A DNA stretch of 64,000 nt from Pseudomonas sp. Q1-7. Lineage in GTDB: Bacteria; Pseudomonadota; Gammaproteobacteria; Pseudomonadales; Pseudomonadaceae. Below are positions 11,709 to 20,097 of the stretch, piece after piece; the stretch's first letter is position 1, and each line of letters starts with the position of its first letter. The notes beneath the pieces were generated by a model. That model was not told the DNA's origin. It searched no databases and saw nothing but the letters and a program-made list of their open reading frames with translations. The stretch is taken from the NCBI RefSeq assembly GCF_028010285.1, contig NZ_CP116304.1:4728501-4792500 (forward strand), given 5' to 3'. Position numbers and translations under genes: made by a program.

Positions 11709-11843
11709 TGTCGATCTCTCCCAATAGTGTTGTCTTTCGACCGGTGCTCGCACCGGTGGGTTGGTAATATCCGGCGGTGCCGGTTGCGGCACGTCAGGCG
11801 CGCCGCTGGAATTTGACCTGCCGTCGGGCAGGAACCTTGCGGT
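11709..11843 (-). promoter_or_regulatory. Structured groES 5' leader (Pseudomon-groES RNA candidate)
   Basis: The roughly 135-base leader between the sigma-32 promoter and groES contains a perfect hairpin, ACCGGTG / CACCGGT with a four-base loop, at 11740-11757. An RNA motif named Pseudomon-groES has been described in this exact position in pseudomonads, so this is its likely counterpart. I identify it by location and the hairpin, not by a covariance match. A thermosensor or translational role is only a possibility. Confidence 0.6.
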
Positions 11844-11850
11844 GACGGAT

Positions 11851-11878
11851 ACATAGGGGCGCCTGGAGGCATTTCAAG
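11851..11878 (-). promoter_or_regulatory. Sigma-32 heat-shock promoter of groESL
   Basis: On the minus strand CTTGAA (complement of 11873-11878) and CCCCTATGT (complement of 11851-11859) are separated by 13 bases. The RpoH consensus is CTTGAA and CCCCATNT with 13-15 bases between. A ten-base direct repeat AGGGGCGCCT (11855-11864 and 11877-11886) overlaps both elements. Confidence 0.8.
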
Positions 11879-11902
11879 GGGCGCCTACAAAAAAATTGCA
11901 CT

Positions 11903-12355
11903 TTATTGGTCGCGGCGTTCGTATTCGCCTTCGATCACGTGCGGCCGGATCTGACCACTGCGCGCGGCCAGATCGTCGGCGAAGGCACGCTGGCGCATGG
12001 CCTGGGCCTCCATGCGCTGGCGCAGGTTGCGGATCATCAGCCGGCGGGTGAAGGGGATCAGGCAGAACAGGCCGAAGATATCGCTGATGAACCCCGGCAG
12101 CAGCAGCAAGCCGCCGCCCACGGCGATCAACAGGCCCTCCAGCATCTCCTGCTCCGGCACCTCACCACGGGCCAGGCGCTCGCGGGCGCGCCAGGCGGTG
12201 GTCACGCCGGCCACACGCAGCAGCACGCTGCCGAGCACGGCGGTCCCGATGACCATCAGCAGGGTCGGCAGCACGCCGATCAGACTGCCGACCTTAATCA
12301 GGACGGCCAGCTCGATCAGCGGAAAGAGCAGGAACAGGAAGAGAAAGGCGCGCAT
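11903..12355 (-). CDS. fxsA: FxsA family membrane protein
   Basis: Cytoplasmic-membrane protein of 150 residues. Hydrophobic segments at about 3-20, 24-45 and 75-97 are followed by a charged C-terminal tail, the FxsA (formerly YtzF) layout. In E. coli, overproduced FxsA relieves exclusion of phage T7 by the F plasmid; its ordinary role is unclear. It lies directly upstream of groES on the same strand, as in other pseudomonads, but the heat-shock promoter sits between the two genes, so groES can be transcribed separately. Confidence 0.9.
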   Translation of the reverse strand: MRAFLFLFLLFPLIELAVLIKVGSLIGVLPTLLMVIGTAVLGSVLLRVAGVTTAWRARERLARGEVPEQEMLEGLLIAVGGGLLLLPGFISDIFGLFCLIPFTRRLMIRNLRQRMEAQAMRQRAFADDLAARSGQIRPHVIEGEYERRDQ

Positions 12356-12420
12356 TGGGGTTTCCTTGGTGGAAGAACGGCTTCCGGTAATCCGTTAGAT
12401 GAAGCCGCCCGCCTCGCAAT

Positions 12421-13152
12421 TCAAGCCGCCGCCTCTCCACTGGTCGGCCAGGACTCGGCCCGAGCCAGCAGCACCAGGGCCTGACGGACCGCCCCCGGGT
12501 TGTTACAGGATGTTGGGAAGGGCAACCAGTGAAGCGCCTGACCGATACGCAGGTGGAAGCCTTCGGTGTCGATCCCGACCATTTCCGCCTCCGGCGCCTT
12601 CGGCAGACCGGCCAGTTCCACGTAGTGGGCGATGGCGTTGGCGTGGTCGCTGTTCATGTGCTCCAGCATGCCGATTTCCGCTTCGCCGGCGAAGGCATTG
12701 GCCAGCACCAGCTGGTCCACCCAGTGAATGGCGCCGAAACCACCGATGAAGCGGGCGCGCACGGGTTCGAGGCACCAGAAGTCGAAGTCGTGGGTGCGGT
12801 GGTAGTCCACCGCCTGCGGGAAGTAGCGGTAGTAGCGGGTGGCGGCGGCCTCCACCTCGGCGGCGTCGACGATCTGCCGCGCCTCGGCCAGCAGGGTCAG
12901 GCGACCGGCGGCCTGGACGTCCTCGGCGCCGCGCTCGCCCACCAGCAGCGAGCATTTCGTGTCCTTCTGCAGGTTATGGGTGTGCTGCGCGATGCGGCTG
13001 ATCAGAATCAGCGGCCGGCCCTCGGCATCCAGGCAATAGGGCACCACTGATCCGAAAGGGAAGCCTGGCATGGCCTTGGAATGGGTGGACAGCACTCCAC
13101 GGTATTCCTTGAGCAGCAATTCTCGTGCATGCTTTGCGGCTTTCACGCTCAC
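12421..13152 (-). CDS. HugZ-like pyridoxamine-phosphate-oxidase-fold protein
   Basis: A 243-residue protein of the HugZ/heme-utilisation group: an FMN-binding split-barrel domain (about residues 5-150) plus a C-terminal DUF2470 domain (about 165-235, with [16 protein letters not shown]). The GTG start at 13152 is preceded by AGGAG at seven bases. The longer frame upstream lacks a good site. Relatives bind or degrade haem or act as general stress proteins; the HMNxDH motif fits the haem-linked branch. It stands alone, divergent from the short-chain dehydrogenase. Its role here is inferred from family only. Confidence 0.8.
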   Translation of the reverse strand: MSVKAAKHARELLLKEYRGVLSTHSKAMPGFPFGSVVPYCLDAEGRPLILISRIAQHTHNLQKDTKCSLLVGERGAEDVQAAGRLTLLAEARQIVDAAEVEAAATRYYRYFPQAVDYHRTHDFDFWCLEPVRARFIGGFGAIHWVDQLVLANAFAGEAEIGMLEHMNSDHANAIAHYVELAGLPKAPEAEMVGIDTEGFHLRIGQALHWLPFPTSCNNPGAVRQALVLLARAESWPTSGEAAA

Positions 13153-13256
13153 CTTATGACTCCTCGCAGAGAATCCGTCGAAAACGGACGGGCGCCCAGA
13201 ATAACGGTTTAACGGCGTCAGCGGGGGCAAAGCGACAGTTATCCGAGGGGATTCTC

Positions 13257-14015
13257 ATGCAACTGAAAGACAAGGTCATCATCATCACTGGTGGTTGCCA
13301 GGGCCTCGGCCGCGCCATGGGCGAGTATCTGGCGGGAAAGGGCGCCAAACTGGCCCTGGTGGACCTGAACGCGGAGAAGCTCGATGAGGCCGTGGCCGCC
13401 TGCAAGGCTGCTGGTGGCGATGCCCGTGCCTATCTCTGCAACGTGGCCAACGAAGAGCAGGTGACCCACATGGTCGCCCAGGTGGCCGAGGACTTCGGCG
13501 CCATCAACGGCCTGGTGAACAACGCCGGCATCCTGCGCGACGGCCTGACCATCAAGGTCAAGGACGGCGAGATGACCAAGATGAGCCTGGCCCAGTGGCA
13601 AGCGGTGATCGACGTCAACCTGACCGGCGTGTTCCTCTGCACCCGCGAAGTCGCGGCGAAGATGATCGAACTGAAGAACGAAGGCGCGATCGTCAACATC
13701 TCCTCGATTTCCCGCGCCGGCAACATGGGCCAGGCCAACTACTCCGCCGCCAAGGCCGGCGTCGCCGCCGACACCGTGGTCTGGGCGAAGGAACTGGCGC
13801 GCTACGGCATCCGCGTGGCTGGCGTCGCCCCGGGCTTCATCGAGACCGACATGGTCGCCAGCATGAAGCCGGAAGCCCTGGAAAAGATGACCTCCGGCAT
13901 CCCCCTCAAGCGCCTGGGCAAGCCGCTGGAAATCGCCCACTCGGTGGCCTACATCCTGGAGAACGACTACTACACCGGTCGTGTCCTGGAGCTGGACGGC
14001 GGCCTGCGCCTGTAA
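13257..14015 (+). CDS. SDR family oxidoreductase (FabG-like)
   Basis: Short-chain dehydrogenase of 252 residues. The Rossmann motif [11 protein letters not shown] (residues 11-21) and NNAGIL, catalytic Ser in NISSIS, and the YSAAK active site (Tyr/Lys) are all present. The N-terminal acidic residue after the second strand (ALVDLN) favours NAD(H). ATG 13257 has a GAGGGG site. It ends with a typical [10 protein letters not shown]. Substrate unknown. A terminator follows within 20 bases, so it is a single-gene unit. Confidence 0.92.
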   Translation: MQLKDKVIIITGGCQGLGRAMGEYLAGKGAKLALVDLNAEKLDEAVAACKAAGGDARAYLCNVANEEQVTHMVAQVAEDFGAINGLVNNAGILRDGLTIKVKDGEMTKMSLAQWQAVIDVNLTGVFLCTREVAAKMIELKNEGAIVNISSISRAGNMGQANYSAAKAGVAADTVVWAKELARYGIRVAGVAPGFIETDMVASMKPEALEKMTSGIPLKRLGKPLEIAHSVAYILENDYYTGRVLELDGGLRL

Positions 14016-14030
14016 CGGCCCCGTTGCATG

Positions 14031-14058
14031 AAGAAGCCCCGCATCGCGGGGCTTCTTT
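14031..14058. terminator. Terminator after the SDR gene
   Basis: Perfect 12-bp stem AAGAAGCCCCGC / GCGGGGCTTCTT with a three-base loop and TTT tail. Confidence 0.92.
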
Positions 14059-14191
14059 CGTTTCGGGCACCCATTTAGTGGGCGACTTCAATCGCCCAGA
14101 ATCCGCATGGGCTTCGCGCCTCCGCCATCCTGCGGCCTGCGTGTGCGTCGTTGGGCCTCGCTTCGCTCGGCGCCAACCTACATCCTCTGCC

Positions 14192-15157
14192 CTACATCCC
14201 CTGCCCCACATCCTCGCCGCACACGGGCAGGGCCCGGCACCGCCCCTTGCCGGCGGCTACGGCGCCGAGCGGCGCGGCCAGGCGCGGGTCGTCCGGCGCC
14301 AACTGCCTGGCACAGGCCCTGGCCTGGCCGGCCTGAACAGCACAGCCTTTCTCGTTGAGCACCTCGGACAGGTTGAACCAACCCAGGGCATAGTCAGGCC
14401 TGCGCTTCAGGCTCTCGCGCAGGGCCTGCTCGGCGCCGTCACGATCCCCCTCGGCATAGCGCGCGTTGGCCAGGGCGAAGAGCGGCAAGGGCTCCTTCGG
14501 CCAGTGTGCGGCGGCGGTGCGATAGGCACGTTCCGCCACCGGGCGCTGGGCGGTTTCCTCCAGGTCGCTGGCCGCCTTGATCCAGGCTTGCAGGCGCGCC
14601 TCGGCCGGCAGCCGGTCCGCCGGCAGGGTCACCACCGCCCAGCGCTCGGCGCGCTGCCAGGTGCGATCGAAGCTGCGCAGGTCGGTCACCCAGCGCTTCT
14701 CGGTGCCGGAGCGCAGCACCAGTTCATCCCGGCTGCGATCGAAGCCCACCACCACCGCGAAATGCCAGCGCGGCAGCCAGTCCAGCCCCAGATTCTGCAT
14801 CACCAGCACCGGATTGCCGGCCGCCACCTGGGCCAACAGCGCATCCAGGTTCGGCTCCAGCGGATACACCAGCATCCCATGCTGGCGGGCGGCGGCCACC
14901 AGTTCCAGCTTCAGGCTGCCCTGGCGGGCCGGCAGGTAGACCTGGGGCACCAGCGCCTCGGGCGAGGTCCGCACCCCACGCTGCACCAGTACCGTGGCCA
15001 GCGCGGCCGGGCCGCACTGGTAGATCTCCTGGGGATAGAACGGCGTCCCGGTCAGCTCCACCCGCTGCGGCAGGCGCTCGCTCTCGGGCGGCAGCACCGG
15101 CTGGCGCCCCGCACAACCCGCCAGGCACAGGGCCAGGACCACCAGCCAGGGGCGCAT
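14192..15157 (-). CDS. PA2778 family cysteine peptidase, lipoprotein
   Basis: Predicted lipoprotein of 321 residues with a C39-like papain-fold peptidase domain followed by TPR-like repeats. The lipobox LAGC ends at residue 15. The catalytic cysteine is in YQCGPAALATVL and the histidine in RWHFAVVVGFD. Residues from about 200 form helical repeats (PLFALANARYAEGDRDGAEQ and onward). I chose ATG 15157 because it shares the TGATG junction with the upstream gene; an ATG 12 bases earlier is possible. C39-like domains often cut or bind double-glycine leader peptides, but no substrate peptide gene is seen. It pairs with a PA2779 family gene, as in other pseudomonads. Confidence 0.88.
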   Translation of the reverse strand: MRPWLVVLALCLAGCAGRQPVLPPESERLPQRVELTGTPFYPQEIYQCGPAALATVLVQRGVRTSPEALVPQVYLPARQGSLKLELVAAARQHGMLVYPLEPNLDALLAQVAAGNPVLVMQNLGLDWLPRWHFAVVVGFDRSRDELVLRSGTEKRWVTDLRSFDRTWQRAERWAVVTLPADRLPAEARLQAWIKAASDLEETAQRPVAERAYRTAAAHWPKEPLPLFALANARYAEGDRDGAEQALRESLKRRPDYALGWFNLSEVLNEKGCAVQAGQARACARQLAPDDPRLAAPLGAVAAGKGRCRALPVCGEDVGQGM

Positions 15158-15564
15158 CAGTTGATGCACTTGATGAAGGTGAAGATGTCAGTGGCGCAGA
15201 GCATGTCAGTGATGATGAAGATCACCAGGAACAGCACGATGATGCCGACCCAGCCGCCCGCTGGCTCCTGCTCCAGGCGCTGGTTGAACTGCTGCAGTTC
15301 GGCGGGCGTCAGGCTGGCGATTCGGGCTTCCACCTGCTCGCGCGGCACCCCGAGGGACTCCAGCTTCTGCTGCACCTGCCGGTCGTCGAGCATGGCGCGC
15401 AGTTGCGCGCGGTCGACGGGTTGATGCTGAGGCAAGGTCTGTTCCTGCATGGCTTGGGGTGTGCCGATCATGGCGGCCTGGGCCAGCGGCATCTGGGCCA
15501 TGAGGGCGAGCTGGCCGGCAATCAGCAGGGAGGCGAGGCGAGGGTTGCAGGGACGCGAAAGCAT
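15157..15564 (-). CDS. PA2779 family membrane protein
   Basis: Protein of 135 residues with a signal peptide (about 1-32, ending AQA) and a C-terminal membrane helix (GGWVGIIVLFLVIFIITDML). The middle is helical and Gln/Glu-rich (MLDDRQVQQKLESLGVP). This layout is that of the PA2779 family. ATG 15564 has GGAG eight bases upstream. Its TGA overlaps the ATG of the PA2778-like peptidase, so the two are translationally coupled and probably act together at the envelope. The function of the pair is not established. Confidence 0.85.
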   Translation of the reverse strand: MLSRPCNPRLASLLIAGQLALMAQMPLAQAAMIGTPQAMQEQTLPQHQPVDRAQLRAMLDDRQVQQKLESLGVPREQVEARIASLTPAELQQFNQRLEQEPAGGWVGIIVLFLVIFIITDMLCATDIFTFIKCIN

Positions 15565-15667
15565 AGTGGGTTCTCCAGATCTTGTTACCAGTTGACCACG
15601 CTGCGTGTTTGACGGTTCCAGCTTTCCTACAACACAAAAGTGGATATCCGTCACATTAATCAGATTA

Positions 15668-15713
15668 TTGCTGAACATCCGCCAGCAACCATAGAATGCG
15701 AAGCATTCCCATT
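15668..15713 (+). promoter_or_regulatory. Candidate fecI promoter with Fur-like box
   Basis: TTGCTG (15668-15673) and TAGAAT (15692-15697) are 18 bases apart. Overlapping the -10 and the expected start point is AATGCGAAGCATTCCCATT (15695-15713), which contains the palindrome AATGC-GAA-GCATT and resembles Pseudomonas Fur sites before FecI-type genes. If correct, transcription starts after the ATG at 15696, so translation must start further downstream. Confidence 0.45.
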
Positions 15714-15731
15714 AGCTTCCGAGTCCAGCGC

Positions 15732-16229
15732 TTGAATCACTCTGCCAACACCCTGCAGAAACTCTACGGCGACCACCACGGCTGGCTGACCGGGTGGCTG
15801 CGTCGTCGCCTGGGCTGCCCGCAGAACGCCGCCGACCTCGCCCAGGACACTTTCCTGCGGGTGCTGGTGGCGCGGGAGAAGCCGGTGATCCTCGAACCGC
15901 GCGCCTTCCTGACCACAGTCGCCAAGCGCGTCCTGGCCAACCACTACCGCCGCCAGGACATCGAGCGGGCCTACCTCGAAGCCCTGGCCGCGCAACCGGA
16001 AGCGCTGGCCCCGAGCGAAGAGGAACGCGCCATCATCCTGGAAACCCTGATGGAGCTGGATCGCCTGTTGGACGGTTTGCCAGCGGTGGCCAAGAAGGTG
16101 TTTTTGCTGGCCCAGGTGGACGGCATGACCTATGCCGAGATCGCCACCCAGCTCGCCATTTCCCTCTCCACGGTCAAGCGCCACATGGTCAAGGCCGCCC
16201 AGTGCTGTTACTTCGCGGAGCGCTACTGA
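15732..16229 (+). CDS. FecI-like ECF sigma factor (iron starvation sigma)
   Basis: Sigma-70 family ECF factor of 165 residues. Region 2 begins at LYGDHHGWLTGWLRRRLGC and region 4 contains the helix-turn-helix MTYAEIATQLAISLSTVKRH. I chose TTG 15732 because it gives the standard FecI N-terminus and length, and because the ATG at 15696 (12 codons earlier) lies inside the candidate promoter/Fur box. The ATG remains a possible start. It would transcribe the TonB receptor gene two genes downstream when the FecR-like protein is signalled. One base separates it from the fecR-like gene. Confidence 0.88.
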   Translation: MNHSANTLQKLYGDHHGWLTGWLRRRLGCPQNAADLAQDTFLRVLVAREKPVILEPRAFLTTVAKRVLANHYRRQDIERAYLEALAAQPEALAPSEEERAIILETLMELDRLLDGLPAVAKKVFLLAQVDGMTYAEIATQLAISLSTVKRHMVKAAQCCYFAERY

Positions 16230-16230
16230 A

Positions 16231-17193
16231 TTGGGCCTGCGTGCCGTGGATCGCCGCCGCATCGCCCCGGCCGTCGCCGAGCAGGCGGTGGAATGGCTGG
16301 TGGAAATGCAGAGTGGCGAGGTCAGCGAACAGCGCCGCCAGGCCTGGTGCGACTGGCGTGCCGCCGACAGCGAGCACGAACGCGCCTGGCAGCGCATCGA
16401 GGAGGTCAACCGCGGCCTGCGCGGCCTGGACCCCCCACTCGCCCTGGCTGCCCTCGACGCGCCCACGCGCCGTGGCCGCCGCGAGGCGCTGAAGCTGATG
16501 CTGCTCTGCGCCCTGGCGGGCGGCGGCGCACTCGGCCTGCGCGACAGCGAGCCGCTGCTGGCCCTGCGCAGCGACGAATCCACCGGTGTCGGCGAGCGTC
16601 GCGGAGTGCGCCTGGTGGATGGCTCGCGCCTGGAGCTGAACACCGCCAGCGCAGTGGATATCCGCTTCGACGCCGGCCAGCGGCTGATCGAAATACGCCG
16701 GGGCGAAATCCTCGTCGACAGTGCCGAAGACCCGCGCCCGCTGCGCATCCAGACGCCGCAGGGGCTGATCGAAAGCCGTGGCGGACGCCTCAACGTGCGC
16801 CTTCTCGAACGCAGCAGCCGGATCAGCCTGTTCGCCGGCAATGCCGACCTGCTCACCGACGGCCATCGCCAGTCGCTGCTTCCCGGCCAGCAGGCAAACC
16901 TCAGCCCATCCCGCATCGACCCCCCGGGCAGCGCCAGCGAAGACAGCGTCGCCTGGACCCAGGGCATGCTGGTGGCCAGTGGCATGCGCCTGGACGACTT
17001 CCTCGCCGAACTCGGCCGCTACCGCCACGGCCACCTGAGCTGCGATCCACAGGTGGCCGGCCTGCTGATTTCCGGCAGCTACCCGCTGGACAATACCGAA
17101 CGCATCCTCGCCATGCTGCCCAAGGCGCTGCCGGTGGAGGTGCACAGCCTGACGCGCTACTGGATCAAGGTGCATCCGCGCGCCACGGGTTGA
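16231..17193 (+). CDS. FecR-like anti-sigma factor / signal relay
   Basis: Inner-membrane regulator of 320 residues. The N-terminal DUF4880 domain (about 15-57, VEWLVEMQSGEVSEQRRQAW) would contact the sigma factor. A weakly hydrophobic segment (about 85-105) crosses the membrane, and the periplasmic FecR domain plus a C-terminal receptor-contact domain follow. I chose TTG 16231 because it directly follows the sigma gene stop with GGAG upstream; GTG 16246 is an alternative. It relays the signal from the TonB transducer to the sigma factor. Confidence 0.88.
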   Translation: MGLRAVDRRRIAPAVAEQAVEWLVEMQSGEVSEQRRQAWCDWRAADSEHERAWQRIEEVNRGLRGLDPPLALAALDAPTRRGRREALKLMLLCALAGGGALGLRDSEPLLALRSDESTGVGERRGVRLVDGSRLELNTASAVDIRFDAGQRLIEIRRGEILVDSAEDPRPLRIQTPQGLIESRGGRLNVRLLERSSRISLFAGNADLLTDGHRQSLLPGQQANLSPSRIDPPGSASEDSVAWTQGMLVASGMRLDDFLAELGRYRHGHLSCDPQVAGLLISGSYPLDNTERILAMLPKALPVEVHSLTRYWIKVHPRATG

Positions 17194-17203
17194 AGGCAGC
17201 CCC

Positions 17204-17298
17204 CGTAGGTTGGTGCGGGCCACGCTGGTCCGAGCGCAGCGAGGCCCAACGTCCGGCACGGCTCCGGCGTTGGGCTTCGTACCTCAGCCCAACCTACG
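17204..17298. repeat. Inverted-repeat intergenic element, about 95 bp
   Basis: Outer arms CGTAGGTTGG and CCAACCTACG enclose a second copy of GTTGGGC-type blocks and a GAGCGCAGCGAGGCCCAAC segment. A related fragment (GTTGGGCCTCGCTTCGCTC...CCAACCTAC) lies at about 14149-14185. This is a dispersed palindromic repeat family, not a gene. It separates the regulatory pair from the receptor gene and could act as a terminator. Confidence 0.6.
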
Positions 17299-17397
17299 AA
17301 ATCGATGACCAGATTTTTTTGTAATAGCTGAGCCTTTTTTCCGATCTCGCGTGACAAGGCAGGCAGAGACCTTCCCTTTCACAGACGAGACGAGCCC

Positions 17398-19944
17398 ATG
17401 CAGTACCCGACCCGCCTTCGCCAGTTCGCCCGCAAACCCTTGGTGCGCGCCATGCAGCCGCTGCTGCTCAGCCTCGGCCTGGCCGCGACCCTGCCCCTCC
17501 CGGCCATGGCCGCAACGCTGGAAGTCGGCGCCGAGAGCCAGCGCCAATCCTTCGATATACCCGCCGGACCGCTGGAAGCCGCGCTCAACCAGTTCGGTCG
17601 CGAGGCCGGCGTGCTGTTGTCGTTCAGTCCCGAACTGACCGCCGGCCGCCAGACCCAGGGCTTGCGCGGTCAGTACGGCGTCGACCAAGGTCTGCGCCAG
17701 CTGCTGGCCGGCAGCGGCCTGCATGCGGTGGCCGAGGACGGCGGCTACAGCCTGCGATCCTCCGGCGCCGCCATCGAAGTGGACCGCCAGGTGGTGGTCG
17801 GCTCCCGCGCCCCCACCCGCATCAGTGAGCTGCCGGGCACCGTGTGGATCATCGATGCGCCCCAGTTGCAGGAGCAGACCAAGGCCGGCGTGCCCTTCAA
17901 GGAGGCCCTCGGCCAACTGATCCCTGGCCTGGACATCGGTCCCCAGGGCCGTACCAACTTCGGGCAGAACATGCGCGGCCGCAGCGCCCTGGTGATGATC
18001 GACGGCGTCTCGCTGAACAGCTCGCGCGGCATCAGCCGCCAGTTCGACTCCATCGACCCGTTCAACGTCGAGCGCATCGAAGTGCTCTCCGGCGCCAGCG
18101 CGGTGTACGGCGGCGGCGCCACCGGCGGCATCATCAACATCGTCACCAAGAAAGGTGAGGCCGGCCCCGCGCGCTTCAACAGCGAAGTGGGCCTGCGCAG
18201 TGGTTTCGAAACCAGCCAGGACCACGACTGGCGCGTGGCCCAGTCGGTCAGCGGTGGCAGCGAGCAGATCAAGGGGCGAGCCTCGGTGGCCTACCAGAAG
18301 AACGGCGCCGCCTACGACGGCAGTGGCGACCAGGTGATGCTCGATATCACCCAGACCGACCTGCAGTACAACCAGTCGGTGGACGTGATGGGCAGCCTCG
18401 ACTTCGCCTTCGCCAACGGCCACAGCCTGAACCTGGCCGCCCAGTGGTACGACTCCGGCTACGACGGCGACAAGGGCGTCGACCTCGGCCGCAACTTCGC
18501 CGGTCTGCGCGGCCTGGAGCCGTTCGAGATCGAAGGCGGCGCCCGCTTCGACCGCGAGCCGCACACCGAGCGCCAGCAGTTCAATGCCACCTACCACGCG
18601 CCGGAAGTGCTTGGCCACGACCTCTACCTGCAGGCGTACTACCGCAGCGAGGAAATGGCCTTCCAGCCTTACCCGAGCATCGCCTTCACGGGCAGCGGCG
18701 CGATCAACCCAAGCCGCTCCTACTACTCCGCCTCGCAACAGGACACCGACTACTACGGGCTGAAGGCGGTGCTGGTGAAAGAGTGGGACCGCTTCACCCT
18801 GACCTACGGCGCCGATATCGAGCGGGAGCGCTTCGACGCCGACCAGGCGCTGTTCGACCTGAATACCGCTGCGCGGACCGGCGGCCTGGTGGCCGACGAA
18901 TACGCCAAGGTGGGCCGCTACCCGGGCATCGACACCGACAGCAACTCGCTGTTCGCCCAAGGCAGTTGGAAGGCTACCGACGCCCTCACCCTGTCGGCGG
19001 GCGTGCGTCGCCAGCGCACCAATAACGAGGTGGACGACTTCGTTGCGGCAGCCCAGCAGATCCAGATCAGTAAGGGCAACGGCACCAGCGCGGACGCCAT
19101 TCCCGGCGGCGAGAAGGACTACCAGGTCGACCTCTACAACCTCGGCGCCGTCTACAAGCTGAACAAGGCCCAACAGGTCTGGGCCAACTACTCCGAAGGC
19201 TTCGAGCTGCCCGACCCGGCCAAGTACTACGGCCAAGGCACCTATTCCGCCGCGCCGGTGAACGGCCGCTGGGTGCTGCAGCGGGGCGTGAACGTCGAGG
19301 ACTCGGCCCTGGACGGCATCAAGACCAAACAGGTGGAATTCGGCTGGCGCCACTACGACGGCAGCCTCGACGCCCAACTGGCGGCCTTCTACGCCTGGTC
19401 CGACAAGAGCATCACCTACAACCGCACCACCCTGCTGGTGGAACAACTGGACAACAAGAAGCGCAACTACGGCCTGGAAGGCCAGGCCAACTACTGGCTG
19501 ACCGAGAACTGGCAGGTCGGCACCAGCGCCCTGGCTATCCGCTCCCAGCAGAAGATCGACGGCCGCTGGGAGAAGCAGGACGTAACCGCCGCCAGCCCCT
19601 CCAAGCTGACCGCCTTCGTCGGCTGGCAGGACGGTGACACCAGCCTGCGCCTGCAAGGCGTGCGCACCTTCAACCTCTCCGACGACGGCAACGTGCTTGC
19701 CAATGGCCAGTTCGACGGCAACGACCACACGATCGACGGCTACGCCACCTTCGACCTGCTGGGCAGCCAGGCGCTGCCGGTGGGCACCCTGAACTTCGGC
19801 ATCCAGAACCTGGCGGACAAGGACTACACCACCGTCTGGGGCCAGCGCGCGCAGGTGTTCTACAGCGCCAGCGTCCCCGCCGAACTGTTCGACTACCACG
19901 GTCGTGGCCGTACCTACAGCCTGAGCTACAGCGTGGAGTTCTGA
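17398..19944 (+). CDS. TonB-dependent siderophore transducer, IutA/ChtA-like with STN domain
   Basis: Outer-membrane receptor of 848 residues. Signal peptide (about 1-39), then an STN signalling domain (about 50-105) of the kind that touches FecR-like proteins, then the plug and a 22-strand barrel ending in aromatic phenylalanine (SYSVEF). The plug stretch DGVSLNSSRGISRQFDSIDP followed by a glycine-rich YGGGATGGIINIVTKKGE is the pattern I know from the aerobactin receptor IutA and P. aeruginosa ChtA. So the ligand is probably a citrate-hydroxamate siderophore such as aerobactin. That is inference. Context with fecI/fecR genes shows a cell-surface signalling system. Confidence 0.93.
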   Translation: MQYPTRLRQFARKPLVRAMQPLLLSLGLAATLPLPAMAATLEVGAESQRQSFDIPAGPLEAALNQFGREAGVLLSFSPELTAGRQTQGLRGQYGVDQGLRQLLAGSGLHAVAEDGGYSLRSSGAAIEVDRQVVVGSRAPTRISELPGTVWIIDAPQLQEQTKAGVPFKEALGQLIPGLDIGPQGRTNFGQNMRGRSALVMIDGVSLNSSRGISRQFDSIDPFNVERIEVLSGASAVYGGGATGGIINIVTKKGEAGPARFNSEVGLRSGFETSQDHDWRVAQSVSGGSEQIKGRASVAYQKNGAAYDGSGDQVMLDITQTDLQYNQSVDVMGSLDFAFANGHSLNLAAQWYDSGYDGDKGVDLGRNFAGLRGLEPFEIEGGARFDREPHTERQQFNATYHAPEVLGHDLYLQAYYRSEEMAFQPYPSIAFTGSGAINPSRSYYSASQQDTDYYGLKAVLVKEWDRFTLTYGADIERERFDADQALFDLNTAARTGGLVADEYAKVGRYPGIDTDSNSLFAQGSWKATDALTLSAGVRRQRTNNEVDDFVAAAQQIQISKGNGTSADAIPGGEKDYQVDLYNLGAVYKLNKAQQVWANYSEGFELPDPAKYYGQGTYSAAPVNGRWVLQRGVNVEDSALDGIKTKQVEFGWRHYDGSLDAQLAAFYAWSDKSITYNRTTLLVEQLDNKKRNYGLEGQANYWLTENWQVGTSALAIRSQQKIDGRWEKQDVTAASPSKLTAFVGWQDGDTSLRLQGVRTFNLSDDGNVLANGQFDGNDHTIDGYATFDLLGSQALPVGTLNFGIQNLADKDYTTVWGQRAQVFYSASVPAELFDYHGRGRTYSLSYSVEF

Positions 19945-19958
19945 GAAAGGCCTTGCAT

Positions 19959-20095
19959 CTGTAGAGGCGGATTCATTCGCGAGGCGGGCCGCCGGCCCGC
20001 CCAGCATGGGTATCGCTTCGCTCGACCCATCCTACGAAGGTGCAGCCAGCGCGTTTCCTGTGGGGACGAATTCATTCGCCAAGCGGACGTCCGCC
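19959..20095. repeat. REP-type repeat cluster
   Basis: Contains GGCGGATTCATTCGCGA (from 19966), GGGACGAATTCATTCGCC (from 20061), and between them a GGGTATCGCTTCGCTCGACCC hairpin. The GCGAATTCATTCGC core is the common Pseudomonas REP motif; here the two copies are in the same orientation. No gene lies within. Confidence 0.7.
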
Positions 20096-20097
20096 AA

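Noticed and set aside
15640..15672. TAATC-A-GATTA palindrome upstream of fecI as a Fur box
   Set aside because: It lacks the GAGAAT/AATGAT-type core. The box at 15695-15713 is a better match.
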